A stretch of DNA of 34,632 bases from Tieghemiomyces parasiticus (GCA_027575765.1 JANBPT010000462.1:1-34632), one strand, 5' to 3'; positions 9,852 to 20,886 are shown, numbered from the stretch's first letter. Made by a program: numbers and translations. The notes: generated by a model not told the origin, from the letters alone.

Positions 9852-10763
9852 ATGACAATCGCCGGAGCGACCAAACCCGCCTCCATTACTACCTGTACGG
9901 GAAAGCCGCCGCCCCTGCCTCCCACCACACCGCGACGATCGCGTACGACCACGAGCGCGCCGCAGAAAACCCCGACACGGCCGGGTACCTACCGGCACAC
10001 CCTTACCCCATCGGTATCACCACTACGCCTGGGTACCAGCTGGCAGGACCGGCTGAAGCAGCAGTGCCTGGACCGCGTCCGTGGGGCGCGCGTGGAACGT
10101 CAGAACCGAAACCGAACCACCAACCGGGGTCCCTCGTCAAGTGACCCTCTCGATGATGACGATGATGAAGACAGCGAAACTGAGAACGGGCCCACCGGAA
10201 GCTCGCCTGACAAGGACGCGTGGTTGCAAAAGATTGTGCGAAGCGAGTGGGCTCAACTTCAGCGTGACCTCCAGGCACAATGGGAGGCTGAGAAACGGTC
10301 GGGGACATTGGTGGACGCACACACGATGGATCCAGAATTTCTGGCCGAATTGGAGACCGAGTTGCGCGCTGAGGCCCGGTTCCAATCGGACCTAGACCAT
10401 GACGAAGGGGAAGAGGCAGCTGCGGCGGCTTACCAGGCTTCGGTGGAACAGCTTGAACAGGGTGACGTCGACTCGGCCGTTGCCCACCTGTACCGCCCTA
10501 CAGAGACTGCCCTGACCCCGGGCAACACGCCCTGTCCGCAGTGCCGGTGCGACCAGGGTCTACAGATCATCTCACCTGCAGCCTGCCGGTGCACCCAGTG
10601 CGGCCTGGCCGTACCAGCCACCGTGTTTGACCGCCTGAATGTTGTGGCCCTCCACCATGCCCATTCGGGTTGCCCACGCAGTACCCCGGCGCTAACCTAC
10701 CACCCGTCTGCAGGCTATCTGGCCCTCTGCGACGCCTGCGACTGCTACGAGGTGGTGGCCTGA
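9852..10763 (+). CDS. RPAIN: RPA-interacting protein (RPAIN) homologue
   Basis: RPAIN binds replication protein A and is known to support its nuclear import. The single-exon ORF from ATG 9852 encodes 303 residues. The family's N-terminal motif is SWQDRLKQQCLDRVRGAR (63-80), matching the W-x5-6-C-x2-R pattern. A strongly acidic stretch follows (DPLDDDDDEDSETE, 98-111), then a charged helical middle region (123-215). The C-terminal zinc-binding region has C228-x2-C231, C247-x2-C250, HSGC (H271, C274) and C293-x2-C296, with CQCGL-like CTQCGLAVP and the terminal C-D-x-C...YEVV typical of the family. The ~60 residues before the W motif are Pro/Thr-rich and longer than in animal RPAIN. No intron is evident. 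Confidence 0.9.
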   Translation: MTIAGATKPASITTCTGKPPPLPPTTPRRSRTTTSAPQKTPTRPGTYRHTLTPSVSPLRLGTSWQDRLKQQCLDRVRGARVERQNRNRTTNRGPSSSDPLDDDDDEDSETENGPTGSSPDKDAWLQKIVRSEWAQLQRDLQAQWEAEKRSGTLVDAHTMDPEFLAELETELRAEARFQSDLDHDEGEEAAAAAYQASVEQLEQGDVDSAVAHLYRPTETALTPGNTPCPQCRCDQGLQIISPAACRCTQCGLAVPATVFDRLNVVALHHAHSGCPRSTPALTYHPSAGYLALCDACDCYEVVA

Positions 10764-11849
10764 CCCTCCTTCCTACGATTCAACTTTTCATATCGCCTCC
10801 TCACGCACAATTTGTACAATTGCATTCCATCTCCCCTTTCTCTTACCCGAGTTGCCCTCATTTGCTTACCACGGCGGTCCCTAGTCGCTGCTAGGGTTCA
10901 CCCTTTATAGGTGCAGCTCAATCAGACATTCACTCAGTAATGAAGCCAGAATTTGGTGAGGTTAGCCACTGCTATGCCATGAACGAGGATGCGCCTTTGT
11001 AGTGCTGATATGTATACCTCCTGTTGTCACGGTTTCAGGGCACTGTCAATGGAATGTAGGCGCACTCACTGCAGCATCAGGAAGGAATATGTGATGGTTG
11101 ACCGCACGGGGCATGGACGAATAGAGGGACAGCAGCTGGGGCCGAGTAAGAGCTGCCCTGTCGACCCAAGACTTATCCAGCAGCGTGGGTGCCCACAATC
11201 TACTAACTGGGGAGGACACCATGATTTCGCTCCACAGCTGGCCTGGGATTTCATAACAGTACGCTTTCCACCGTACGATTACATCTCTGGAGACCTGGAC
11301 TCCAAGGCTACGGCGAAGGTCACCCCCCCCCCCCTGAGTTACGAACGTTGGGCTCCGCCGAAGCCCCTTTTCCCAGTTCTCCTGGTTCAGCCTCCTCCCA
11401 TACAACCCCCCCCCCTGGATCGCCTTTCCCGATACGACACCCTCTGCTCTAGCCGAGAGAGCCCGGCGACTCACAGATCCAGGCCTCTTTCATATTGTCT
11501 CCTGAACAGTTTAATCGCCCTTCGAGCACAGCCAGCGCTGAGTTGTGATGGGAGCAAAGCAACGGCCGCTCTCGGAGGCGAGCCCCATACCATTCCAGTG
11601 CGCTGTGCCGGTCCCCTCTCCGTTGCGCTTCTTTCCCAGTAGTTACTATTTTTTTCTCGATAGCCCAGTCTTCACCCCTTAACCCGCTCCCAGACCTTCC
11701 TCGCCTGATCGCCATCCCCTTCATCCCGTCGCTCATCCGCTTTCCATGGGACACACTCGGTCTTCGCTTGGTTAAATCTTCAGCACCTTCTCATCGTAGC
11801 CTTTTGTATTCCTACCGCCCCCTTCGCAATCCCTAAACTTCCTCACGCC
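10764..11849. other. Intergenic region upstream of the septin gene
   Basis: This 1.1-kb stretch holds the RPAIN 3' end and the septin promoter. Overlapping frames on both strands (one of 217 codons starting at 10989) have no recognisable motif and cross two long C-runs (11323-11334 and 11406-11415). The last 200 bases are pyrimidine-rich, as expected of a fungal promoter or 5' UTR. Confidence 0.55.
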
Positions 11850-13518
11850 ATGGCTGCCTCTGCCCACCCTAAGGTATGTCTTCGTTGTTTTCTCCGCCAG
11901 ACGACGTGCCTGCTGGGGTGCTTACTACATCTGGCGAGCCACGACTAAAGGACAGCCGCCGGGCCCATCTTGAAGGCTCAGGCCGCCCCGTTCGCCAGCG
12001 CGGATCGGCATCCCTGGCTCTGACGCCAAATCCTGCAGACTTCCGCCGGCTCTCTCACATACCTTCCTGCCGTCATCTCCTGCCACCTTACCCCACACTC
12101 AGATGAACCTCAACAACTACGTTGGGTTCGACACCGTCACCCGGCAGATTGAGCGCAAGTTCCTCAAGCGTGGTTTCAACTTTAATGTTATCCTAGTCGG
12201 TAAGTCCAATGACCTCACCGCGGTTCGCTGGCTGTTGTATTTGTCGCCAGAGCCCTCTTGCCCGTAGGCCAATCGCCGCTCTTACTCGCCACACACTAAT
12301 TTCGTTGCCCGCCGCCGTCCACACCCACCCCGCCCCTAACCTCCAGGCGAAACCGGTCTGGGCAAATCCACCATGGTCAACACCATCTTCTCCGCTCACC
12401 TGATCGACAGCAAGGGCCGCAAGACCGCCACCGAGCCCTCCCGCAAGACCGTCGACATCACCCCTGTCACTCACCGTAAGTACCTTGAACGCGGGTGCTA
12501 GCTGCGTAGTCGCCGCGATGCCCGGGCGTCAGCCATCAGCAGAAGGAGGACGGTCCCCGTGTCACCCACGGCCGCTACGATATGCCCATCCTCGGCCAAC
12601 ACTCAGCTAGCTTGTGAACCCATCGTCACCCTACCTCGCTCCCTTATCACCCCCCGCCCTTACCCAGTGGTCGAGGAGAACAATGTCAAGATGCGCCTGA
12701 CCATCGTGGATACTCCCGGCTACGCCGACCAGGTCAACAACGACCAGTGGTAAGTGCTCCTCACTGATATACCCCCTTCCCTGACTCGCGCCGCCTGGCT
12801 CGCCAGATAGCTTTGGCTCGCCTAATACCTCTGCCTTCCCCTCCCTTCCTCGCCTCCTTAACCCAGCTGGCAGCCTATCATCAACTACATCACCGACCAG
12901 CACCGCTCTTACCTCGAGCGCGAGGCCTCGCCCTCCCGCGACCGTCTCATCCCGGACACCCGGGTGCACTGCTGCCTCTTCTTCATTTCCCCCAGCGGCC
13001 ACTCGCTCAAGCCTTTGGATATTGAGGTCCTGCGCCACCTGACTCAGGTTGTCAACGTGGTGCCCGTGATCGCCAAGGCCGACTCGCTGACGCCTGAAGA
13101 GCGTGCGGCCTTCAAGCGCCGCATCAAGGACGAGCTTGCCTTCCACCGGATTAATGTGTACCCGTATGCCAGCGACGAGGACGACGCCGCCGACAAGGCC
13201 CTCCTCCAGACCGTCAAGGACCTTACCCCGTTTTCCGTGGTGGGTTCCGAGCAGACCTTCGAGGTGAACGGCCAGACCATTCGTGGCCGCCGTCACCGCT
13301 GGGGCATCATCAACGTAGAGGACGAGACTCACTGCGACTTTATCCACCTCCGTGATTTCCTCACCCGTACTCATCTCCACGACCTTGTCGAGACCACCGC
13401 CCACATGCACTACGAGACCTTCCGTTACCAGTGCATGGGCAGCTCTGGTAACGCTAGCCCGGCCTCCAGCCATCCGGCCGCGCCGGTTGCCGAGGCCATG
13501 ACGAACGGTGCCAACTAA
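11850..13518 (+). CDS. CDC10: Septin, CDC10 type
   Basis: Septins are GTP-binding filament proteins of the bud neck or septum; the Cdc10 class occupies the octamer centre and lacks a C-terminal coiled coil. Exons are 11850-11873, 12103-12199, 12347-12475, 12668-12749 and 12867-13518. Donors are GTATGT, GTAAGT, GTAAGT and GTAAGT, all phases agree, and the product is 327 residues. The N-terminal block has YVGFDTVTRQIERKFLKRGF (14-33). G1 is GETGLGKST (41-49), G3 is DTPG (98-101) and G4 is AKAD (180-183). CWQPIINYI (111-119) and the septin unique element with RWGIINVED and LRDFLIRTHL-like LRDFLTRTHLHDL follow. The tail after ~305 is short and Ala/Ser-rich, with no coiled coil, which argues for Cdc10 rather than Cdc3, Cdc11 or Cdc12. 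The first exon encodes only eight residues. Confidence 0.95.
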
Positions 13519-14002
13519 GGTGTCCAATTGGTTTGATTGTGGCTACTTTCGAATGCAGAGGGGGTGTTCCTGTCATCCTGTGCCTTACCCTGCTGCTTTA
13601 CGCTTTGTGTTTTTTTCTTAATCGCTTTCACGCATCACTTTTACTCCTAACCAACGCTCTCTTTTTTATATTCTGTTCTCTCTACGCCCCCCCCTCTCCC
13701 TCCTTCTCATTAACAGACCCCCTTCACCTTCCCTAATATGAATTGATCCACCCCTCGCCTGATGCCCATCTGCCACCTGTGCGCTAGCTTGGCGCATTCC
13801 CACCCCGAATACTCGTGCCTAACTAATAGGCGCCACTGAGTAAAACAATCGTAATTCACCACGCCATCATGTCAAACGATTTTGACCCGACGCCAAAGTT
13901 GTGTATTCCTTGCTTCTTAAAAGTCTTAAAAAACCGTGGGTATCTCTACATGATAACCAGAGTGAGGTAAACGAGGAGGGTGGGGGAGAAGGTAGGCACG
14001 AC
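13519..14002. other. Intergenic region between convergent 3' ends (septin / SCJ1)
   Basis: The septin (plus) and the J-protein (minus) end toward each other across 484 bp. The septin-proximal half is T/C-rich. Both polyadenylation sites should lie here. No gene was seen. Confidence 0.55.
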
Positions 14003-15193
14003 CTACAACTCATCATGCTGGGTCGCCTGGCTGGGCGCGGTCTTGACGCTAAGGATACTGCGCAAGGCGATCTGGTCTTTGGCCGCGACAGACTTAGGAA
14101 AGTCGACGGTATAGTGGACGTAGAGGTCGCCGGTGCCCTTTGCGGTGTCTGACTCGGAGTCGTAGTGGGGCATCCCCTGGCCTACAATCTTTTGGACGTG
14201 ACCGGGCGGAGTTACGGCGGACCGCCGGAGGGGCACCACGGTCTTCCCATCGAGGTGGGTGAAGGACTCATCGAATCCCACGAGCGCCTGGAGAAGACTG
14301 ATGGTGTACTTCAAGTGGAGGTCACTGCCCTCGCGGGTGAGGGTCGGGTGCGGAGCGGTACGCACGATGAATACCACGCTCCCGGGGACGTCCCAGTCGG
14401 GACTCTGGTCGGCCATACGCTCAAAGGGAATGCGGTGACCGTCGGGCATACCTGGTACCACGGGAATGGTGAGCATCTCGTTGGACCGCTGGACCTTGTG
14501 GCCCTGACAAGTCTTGCATTGGGTCTTGACCACCTGGCCTGTCCCACTGCACGCGTCGCAAGTCGTATGGACGGACTGGACGAACCCCGGCGCAATCATT
14601 TGCTGCATCACACGCACGCCACGACCCTGACACGTCGTGCAGGTCGTCACGTCGTCGGGGTCCTCGGCACCCGATCCGTGGCAGTGGTCGCAGAGCACCT
14701 GGCGGGAGATTTCCATCTCCATGGTGTGGCCCACGAATAGCTCGGCGAGGGTTACGTCGAGCGGGAGGGCGAACGATGGGCCATGGGTTTCCTGCTTTTG
14801 ATGGCCATGGCCACCACCGCCGCCGAAGAACTGGGCAAAGATATCGAAGGGATCGCCGCCGTGGAAACCACCACCACCGCCGCCGTTCTTGAGGCCGTCT
14901 TCACCGAAACGGTCGTAGGTCGACCGGGATTCTTCGTCGCTAAGCACGCCGTATGCCTCGGAGAGCTCGGCAAACTTGGCTGTGGCCGCATCATCTCCGG
15001 GATTCTTGTCTGGGTGGTGCAGTTTCGACAATGTGCGATACGCCTTCTTGATGTCCGCTATAGAGGCCTGGCGGTCCACGCCGAGGATCTTGTAAAAGTC
15101 TCGGGAGGCCGAGGCGAAAACGAGGAGGAGGGCGAAGGCTACGAGCCAGAAGCCCGCAGTTGGGCATGACCGAGGCGAAATGAACGAGACCAT
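14003..15193 (-). CDS. SCJ1: ER-lumenal type I DnaJ co-chaperone, SCJ1-like, with HDEL tail
   Basis: This J-protein stimulates the ATPase of the lumenal Hsp70 (BiP/Kar2) in folding and ER-associated degradation. It is a single exon of 396 residues. A hydrophobic signal segment spans ~13-30. The J domain is ~31-97, with HPD at 60-62, followed by a Gly/Phe linker (103-130). The zinc-finger region has C168-x2-C171-GSG, C185-x2-C188-GRG, C212-x2-C215-GTG and C226-x2-C229. The last repeat reads CQGHK, so it lacks the usual GxG. The substrate-binding C-terminal domains follow (to ~370). The protein ends in HDEL, the ER-retrieval signal, which separates it from cytosolic Ydj1 and mitochondrial Mdj1. 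The start is the first ATG before the signal segment. Confidence 0.94.
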   Translation of the reverse strand: MVSFISPRSCPTAGFWLVAFALLLVFASASRDFYKILGVDRQASIADIKKAYRTLSKLHHPDKNPGDDAATAKFAELSEAYGVLSDEESRSTYDRFGEDGLKNGGGGGGFHGGDPFDIFAQFFGGGGGHGHQKQETHGPSFALPLDVTLAELFVGHTMEMEISRQVLCDHCHGSGAEDPDDVTTCTTCQGRGVRVMQQMIAPGFVQSVHTTCDACSGTGQVVKTQCKTCQGHKVQRSNEMLTIPVVPGMPDGHRIPFERMADQSPDWDVPGSVVFIVRTAPHPTLTREGSDLHLKYTISLLQALVGFDESFTHLDGKTVVPLRRSAVTPPGHVQKIVGQGMPHYDSESDTAKGTGDLYVHYTVDFPKSVAAKDQIALRSILSVKTAPSQATQHDEL

Positions 15194-16093
15194 GCCAAAA
15201 GTGAGGTTATATGTCTGTGCGCGTGTGGGTGTGTGTATGTGGTGGCAAATAAAAGGAGGACGATGAGGCTGAGATGAGCCAGGACAAACTTTTGGTAGGC
15301 GGTGCTGAGTGAAGGGACTACAGCCCGGCGAGGTAGTCCGCGAAGATGGGTTAGATGCGGTGGAGCGTCAAGGCGGAGGCGCTGACAGATGGTACCAGAG
15401 GATGAGGAACGTCAAGAACGAGGCCGAGGATTCGTACAGTGCAGTAACTATAAACGACTCATAGTAGAGGGCTCTTATAGTGAAACGTAAAGCGATGAAC
15501 GTGCCAAATATGTGACGGACCTGGTGCCCCCCCCCGCCCCACTATTCCGATGGTGACGGACGGGGGGTAGGTACTGTACACTCCCGCATCATTTTTCTTT
15601 GCTGGTGCCACAAGGACTTTACGGACCCTGCCCAGGCGTACCCGGCAGGCGCGAGTTCAGCGCAGGTGGTCGGAGGCACGGAGGTTCGTGTAGAGTCACA
15701 CACTGGATGCCAAAGGACGCAACGTGCTCTGCCTTCATTCGCGGAGCAGCAAGAGCGGAGCACCTAGACATGAAGGCCACGAGATTGTAGCTAATGGTGG
15801 ACAATCCTGTCCCTCCTTGGTACACCGCTGATAGGACATCCCTTTTCTGCCCCATCTCCACGGCACATGTAATGTAATCGGAGGCCGCGGCCTAACGGGA
15901 CGGCCGCTGTGCGGACCAAAACCTTGTTGACCAAAGGCATTAAAGTCTGAAGCAATCAATGTATTATAAGCCTGCCAGATGATGCGAAGTATGCAAGAGT
16001 AGAGAAAAATAAGAAGCGGAAAAAGAGCCACGTTGTTGCAAAAAAACTATGCTACCGTCGAGGCCCAGAGTGTGGTCCAAGAAAGTTCTCTGC
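15194..16093. other. Intergenic region: SCJ1 promoter and CBM19-gene 3' flank
   Basis: This 900-bp stretch contains the SCJ1 5' flank (nearest part T/G-rich with GTGTGTGTATGT-type sequence), a run of 9 C at 15527-15535, and the region downstream of the CBM19 gene. Short overlapping frames at 15540-16030 show no motif. Confidence 0.5.
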
Positions 16094-17101
16094 TCACGCC
16101 AGGCTGCTGGTCCCAGGGTAGGCACACACCACTGCTTCATTTACCTCCTGGCACACGGTCCCGGGACCGCATTCAAACCCGACCCACTTTCCGTGATCGC
16201 ACTTGTCAAACTGGGGGCCGTTAGTGCCGCGGCAGCGAAAGTAGCCGTCAGTGCACTGGCCTTCACCAACAGGGCTGCTCTCACTCGACGCGGAGACGGC
16301 AGGCTGCGAGGGATTAGCACTCACACTGGTGCCACTGGCTCCACCACCCATGTCGCCTGCGGGACAGTAGCATCTACAATTACTGTAGTAACCACCACCA
16401 CCACTCGCCCCGCCCGTACCGGTACCGACGCCCCCGCTGCTGGCCGTGGTGAAAGACGGAGTGGGCGACTGGATGATAGCCGTGGGTGACCCGACCGTCT
16501 GCGAACCACAGAGGGTTAGGGCGCCTATCGAGGTCGAATGGTAAGAGGAGGTCGCTACGGCAGTCGGGGAGCTCATCAGCGAGGGAAGGGGGACCATCGG
16601 GTAGACGGCCGCCGGGGTTGCAGATAGAGGCCCGACCGTCGAATGACTCGGCACCGAGATGGCCGTCCCCACGGACGGGGTCGGAGACGCCATGCCCGCG
16701 GTGAATTTGGTGGTGGTACTGATGGCGGTGGTGGTACTCATAGGGGCTATGGGGGAGCCACCTCCCGCACCGCCAGTAGCAGTAGCGTTGCTTCCACCTG
16801 TAGTGGGGCTCGTCACGCGCGAAACCGTCGTAGTCGTACCCACAGTGACAGTGCTCATCTCGTTACCCGGGCCCACGATGGTGGTGCTGGTCACGACACC
16901 ACCGCCACCACCCGTAGGCGATAGGGTCGGGGTAGCCTGCTCACCCAGTTCGGGGCCGCTGATCGACACCATGACGGTCGGTTCGATACCGTTGACGGGG
17001 GTCAAGCCGACAATTGACAGAGTCACGCTGGCGCGCGGGTCATGTGCGGCGGCCGCGAGTCCGGCCACCAGGACAGGGAGGACAAGAACCGACTTGAACA
17101 T
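16094..17101 (-). CDS. Secreted Ser/Thr/Gly-rich protein with C-terminal chitin-binding module (CBM19)
   Basis: This is probably a cell-wall or secreted chitin-binding protein. The ATG at 17101 starts a signal peptide, MFKSVLVLPVLVAGLAAAA, and gives 335 residues; an upstream TTG in frame is not needed. The middle (25-270) is low complexity, rich in Ser, Thr, Gly, Pro and Val, and likely heavily O-glycosylated. It includes a small Cys motif, NCRCYCPAG. The C-terminal ~55 residues match CBM19, known from fungal chitinases: six cysteines (283, 290, 301, 311, 317, 326), CDHGKWV and the diagnostic GTVC (314-317). No glycosyl hydrolase domain is present, so this is a binding protein rather than a chitinase. 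No GPI-anchor tail was seen. Confidence 0.87.
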   Translation of the reverse strand: MFKSVLVLPVLVAGLAAAAHDPRASVTLSIVGLTPVNGIEPTVMVSISGPELGEQATPTLSPTGGGGGVVTSTTIVGPGNEMSTVTVGTTTTVSRVTSPTTGGSNATATGGAGGGSPIAPMSTTTAISTTTKFTAGMASPTPSVGTAISVPSHSTVGPLSATPAAVYPMVPLPSLMSSPTAVATSSYHSTSIGALTLCGSQTVGSPTAIIQSPTPSFTTASSGGVGTGTGGASGGGGYYSNCRCYCPAGDMGGGASGTSVSANPSQPAVSASSESSPVGEGQCTDGYFRCRGTNGPQFDKCDHGKWVGFECGPGTVCQEVNEAVVCAYPGTSSLA

Positions 17102-17271
17102 GACTGAAGTAAGGACGAGGAGGGCACGGGCCAATCGGTCGTTCGGTTGGTTGATTGGGTTGATGAATTGGATAAAATCAGAGCAGTTGTACAGCTAGGA
17201 GGTTGGTAGGGTAAGACGGCGGTGGCGAAAAGACAATCTGCGGCTCTCCCTGGGCACGACACAGGGACTGC

Positions 17272-17281
17272 TTTATATAAA
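17272..17281 (-). promoter_or_regulatory. Candidate TATA box of the CBM19 gene
   Basis: The palindromic TTTATATAAA lies about 170 bases upstream of the CBM19-gene ATG on the minus strand. Position and sequence fit a TATA box, but no transcript start is known. Confidence 0.4.
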
Positions 17282-18061
17282 GCAGTTCCGATAGAAGGCA
17301 AGGGGGGCGACAGGACGAACCGGGTAGCGGTGGCTGTGAGCAACGGGGACCCCCCCTCCTCGGCGCTTGGTGGCCGTTACCGAGCCTACCGGGCATGCTA
17401 AGCCGGTAGTATCCCGTGCGGCGGAAGGGAGGAGGGGGATATCGAGCTTAAGTGGCCTGCATTCTCGGCACCGGTGACTCCATTCAGAGTCTCGAAGCCT
17501 ACGCGAGAAACCAAGGCGGTCCAGATGCGGTGTAGGAGGGAGAGAGGGCGGGATCGAGAAGGGAAGTGGCAAATGGGCCCAACGTCACTTCGCTGCCAGT
17601 GGCCATTGTACCTGCCAAACTAACTACCCCCGGGCCGATGGCGGGAGCTAGGGCCGTGTCGCATTTTTCTCCATACCGGCATGTCTCACGTCACACAACA
17701 GGTAGACCATGGACGTGCCTATTTGGCAACGGTCGGACCATACCAACCCTCGCAGTTATTATATCGACTGTGGTGATCGCGTTCATTATTCCCTGCATTA
17801 AATCCATTACTGTATAAGTAAATGAAATGTCTAGAACTTGAATACATTTATTAAATAGTTGCGTACGTGCGGGGGGGGGAGATCACCTTGGAGACAGACA
17901 CAGTATAAAAATAGTGAAGGAAACCTGATAGGTTCGATGGAACATACCGATTTGCGTGGTATCAGTCAAGGCGAGCCTAACTTGACATTGCCCCCCCCCC
18001 CACCCATCCATCCACCCCCTACTCACGCGCGGCGGGGAGGGGGGGGGAAGGAGGAGGGTCA
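17282..18061. other. Intergenic region between CBM19 gene and CSM1-like gene
   Basis: No gene was recognised. It contains three long G/C homopolymers: 9 G at 17871-17879, 11 C at 17991-18001 and 9 G at 18039-18047. The last is close to the 3' end of the CSM1-like gene. The part next to 17281 is promoter territory for the CBM19 gene. Confidence 0.5.
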
Positions 18062-20886
18062 TCACGTCTCCTGCGACCCTTCGTCAGACTCCTCAACCTT
18101 GATCTCGTTTTCCCGGAGTACCTTCACAATACGAGTTAGAAACAGGGGGCCGTCATTGCAGTCGAACCGCCGCGACTCTTTGGTGAGCCAGTGGGGCATA
18201 CTACCCACACTTGCGTTGGGATCGATGTGCGGGTGCAAAGTGTCGCTGACGAACCGGTAAACCATGGTGTCCGGTTCGTCCTGTGGGAAAGTCAGCGTAT
18301 AGGTGAGCGTTCGGAGGCGGTTGGTCTGGGTACATGTAAACTCGAGATCGACTCCTTCCGCACGCGGTTGGGCCGACCGGTTCAACAATGCTGTATCGGG
18401 TTCGCGAGTGGGGGAGGTTGCTACTGCTGCTGCTGCTGCTGCGGCAAACCCCGGGGGCTTCCGGTCCTCGTCCCCCTCCTCACCCTCAAACTTGCGACCA
18501 CCATTGCCCTCACCCTCGGCATCGGTTTCATAGTCGGGCTCCACGGTAGCCACTTCTACCACCTTGACCCCGGTTAATGCGTAGTAGAGGTCAAGGTGGG
18601 CCGGTGTGGCCAACGGCGGAAGGTAGGCTGTCGTCTCCGCGGCGGCGGCGGCCGTCGGGGCGGCTACGGTCGGCGGCTTGACTTCGGAGGCGGCCAGCTC
18701 GGCAGCCCGTTGGGCCTGGCCCAGCTTCTTGTGTAGGGCCAACCGCTCGTAGTCCCAAGTGTCCTTGGCCTCGTCGGCTGCTCGCCGAAGGGCCGTGAGC
18801 TCCGCCTGCCACGCCTTACGGTCTTCCACCCATTGCTGCTGTTCCTGGTCGTTGGCCTTTCGGATCTCGGTGAGCTCCGCTTGCCACGACGCACCATCCT
18901 CGGTCCGGCGCTGCCGCAGGATACCTAGCTCCCGGTTGGCCTTCGCCAGTTGTTCTTCTAATTGCGCCGTCTGAAGTTCCAGGGCGCGGAGCCGCTGGGC
19001 GGCCCGGGCTAGTTCCGCGCGTGAAGCCGCCGAGGGTGGGGTCGGGGACTCGGAACGGACCGACACGGCTGCTAGCTTTTCCCTGTACTCCTTGAGTAGC
19101 CGCTCGGGCTCGGTGATCCGGAGACTAGCTAGTTCGTTGTAGCGTTTTTCATAGTCGATGACGTGCTGGGCGGCCTGGAAACGCAATACGTATTGGAGAT
19201 TGGGGCGGTGGTGGTGGAGGACAGGGGCGGGGTGAGTAAGTAGAGTCAGGGTGACTATGACGTAAGTTAATAGCGAATGCGGAGTAGTGCCGGCCGATCC
19301 ATCTTGAACTTACCTTGCGTGCGGTAGAATCTTGGCACCGGCACTTCAGTGCGGCGTCTGCGTTGCGTAAGGAGAAGAATACATAGCCAAGAGAGTATAG
19401 TTAGAAACGAATGAAAAAAAAGCAAAATCGGGGAAATCGGCTTAGGTCAGGCGATACGTTGCTGCTGCTGATACACTCGGCATTAAATCACCCAAAACCT
19501 ACCTCCGATTTCAGGCAGTGGCGAGGGCTCGGACCCTGGCCGGCGCGGCGTGGGCTGAGCAAGGAGATCCTCGACGGTACGGCGGCGCGGGGGGAGCGGC
19601 GTAGGCGGTTCATCACGGACAGGGGCCGATTCCTCGCGTGGGGATGTGGCCACGGGCACCTGATAATCCCCCGCTCGTGATTTTCTTCGGGCCGGCGACT
19701 TGGCGGCGGGGGCCTTATCGATGGGCGCAGGGGATGGTTTGGGCGGCGAAGCTGGTGATCCCGGGTTTGTCTGGGCAGCGGCGGCAGTGACGACAGCGGC
19801 TTTAGAGTTTGAACCAGATGCCTGCTTGGTTTTGGTCGAAATCGTAGGTGACGGATTGATGACCGCCTTGGCCTCACACGGTAGATGCGGGACGGCGGGC
19901 GAGGACGAGGGCGAGGGCGAAGGGCCAGCCGCCAGATTCACGAGGCAGGCGTCAATGGACCGACGGAGGCGTTTGCGGCGCGCGGTGCTAGTAGTATCGG
20001 AGGAACCGGCGAAGTTGGCAGCCATGGTCGTGGCGACACGACCCCCTGACAAGGGGACAAAATCATCCCAAGTGGCAAAGTTCAGATTACTCGTTACTGG
20101 TTCCACCTCGACTTCGGACACGGACGATTGACTGGCGGGCAAACCTCGCTGCTGGGCTGACGACGACGACGACAATGAAATCCCAGACCGCCCCCTTTCC
20201 TCCGCATCATCTTTTTCGTCGTCCCCCTCCACCGGCACTGTTGCCGAGGGTGGTTTACTGGTAGATTTCCGCTTGACTGCCTGGAGGGCTGATGGCTGTG
20301 GAGAGGGAGCGGTAACATCATTCCGGGAGGACTCGTTAGTGTCGTCGTCGGGTCCGCTTCTCCTGTTCCTCCTACTCCTCCTCCCACTACTTCCATAACT
20401 CTGGTCCGACGGCGGAGATATCGAACGGGCGATGGATGACAGAGGCCGAGGCCTGGCTATCCGCCAGGAGGTCGTCGTATCCCCCACCTCGTTAGCCCTT
20501 TCACCTTCGCCCAGCCCATCGTCATTTCTACTACTGCTGCCAGCCGACATCACCATATTGTCGATACTATCATCCGAATCCACAAAGTCGGGCGAGAAAA
20601 ACTCCGTCGCGACTGGCCGATGGACCTTGCGGGGTCGAGGCTGAGGTGAATTTGCAGGGTCGACTACCTTATGAATATTATAGCCGCGCTTTTTGCGAAT
20701 GGTCGGGACGGCCGCTTGGGCCATTCGCTTGCTAGGCTTGGACGGCGGCTTCTCCGGCGCTTTCTCCGCCCGGGTGGATGAGAAGGGCCGATCCGGACTG
20801 GACGCATAGGACCCGTCGGAGATCGTCTGGCCGTCGTTCAAGGCGTCCTTGCGTTTGGACCGGGATGATTGGTCGGTGACTAACAT
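18062..20886 (-). CDS. CSM1: Monopolin/kinetochore subunit Csm1/Pcs1-like protein, three exons
   Basis: Csm1 (Pcs1 in fission yeast) crosslinks kinetochore microtubule attachments and acts in rDNA cohesion. Exons on the minus strand are 20886-19503 (donor GTAGGT, phase 1), 19357-19314 (44 nt, donor GTAAGT) and 19174-18062. Phases fit and give 846 residues. Residues 1-461 are disordered, with basic and Ser-rich stretches (KKRGYNIHKVVDP). The coiled coil spans ~527-636, with repeated WQAELT units. The C-terminal globular domain begins LDLYYALTGVKVVEV (670-684). It is interrupted by an acidic/poly-Ala linker (~686-750) and resumes VDLEFTC (751-757) to HWLTKESRRFDC and PLFLTRIVKVL, matching the Csm1 fold pattern. 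The long N-terminus is joined to the coil by splice logic only; two separate genes are the alternative. Confidence 0.8.
18424..18441. repeat. CTG/CAG triplet run inside the CSM1-like gene
   Basis: Six CTG units in a row encode part of a poly-Ala tract in the linker of the CSM1-like globular domain. It lies in frame and could vary in length between strains. Confidence 0.6.

Noticed and set aside
10989..11642. 217-codon frame, plus strand
   Set aside because: It starts with ATG but has no recognisable motif, crosses two C-runs and is overlapped by an open frame on the other strand. It lies where the septin promoter is expected.
12631..13527. 298-codon frame, minus strand, opposite the septin
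   Set aside because: It is an antisense shadow of septin exons, crossing septin introns; the plus-strand protein is unmistakable.
15542..16031. Overlapping frames of 63-98 codons between SCJ1 and the CBM19 gene
   Set aside because: They overlap each other on both strands with no motif, signal peptide or splice pattern.
16659..17198. 179-codon frame, plus strand, hydrophobic
   Set aside because: It is opposite the Thr/Ser/Gly-rich part of the CBM19 gene, whose complement naturally reads as Val/Pro-rich.
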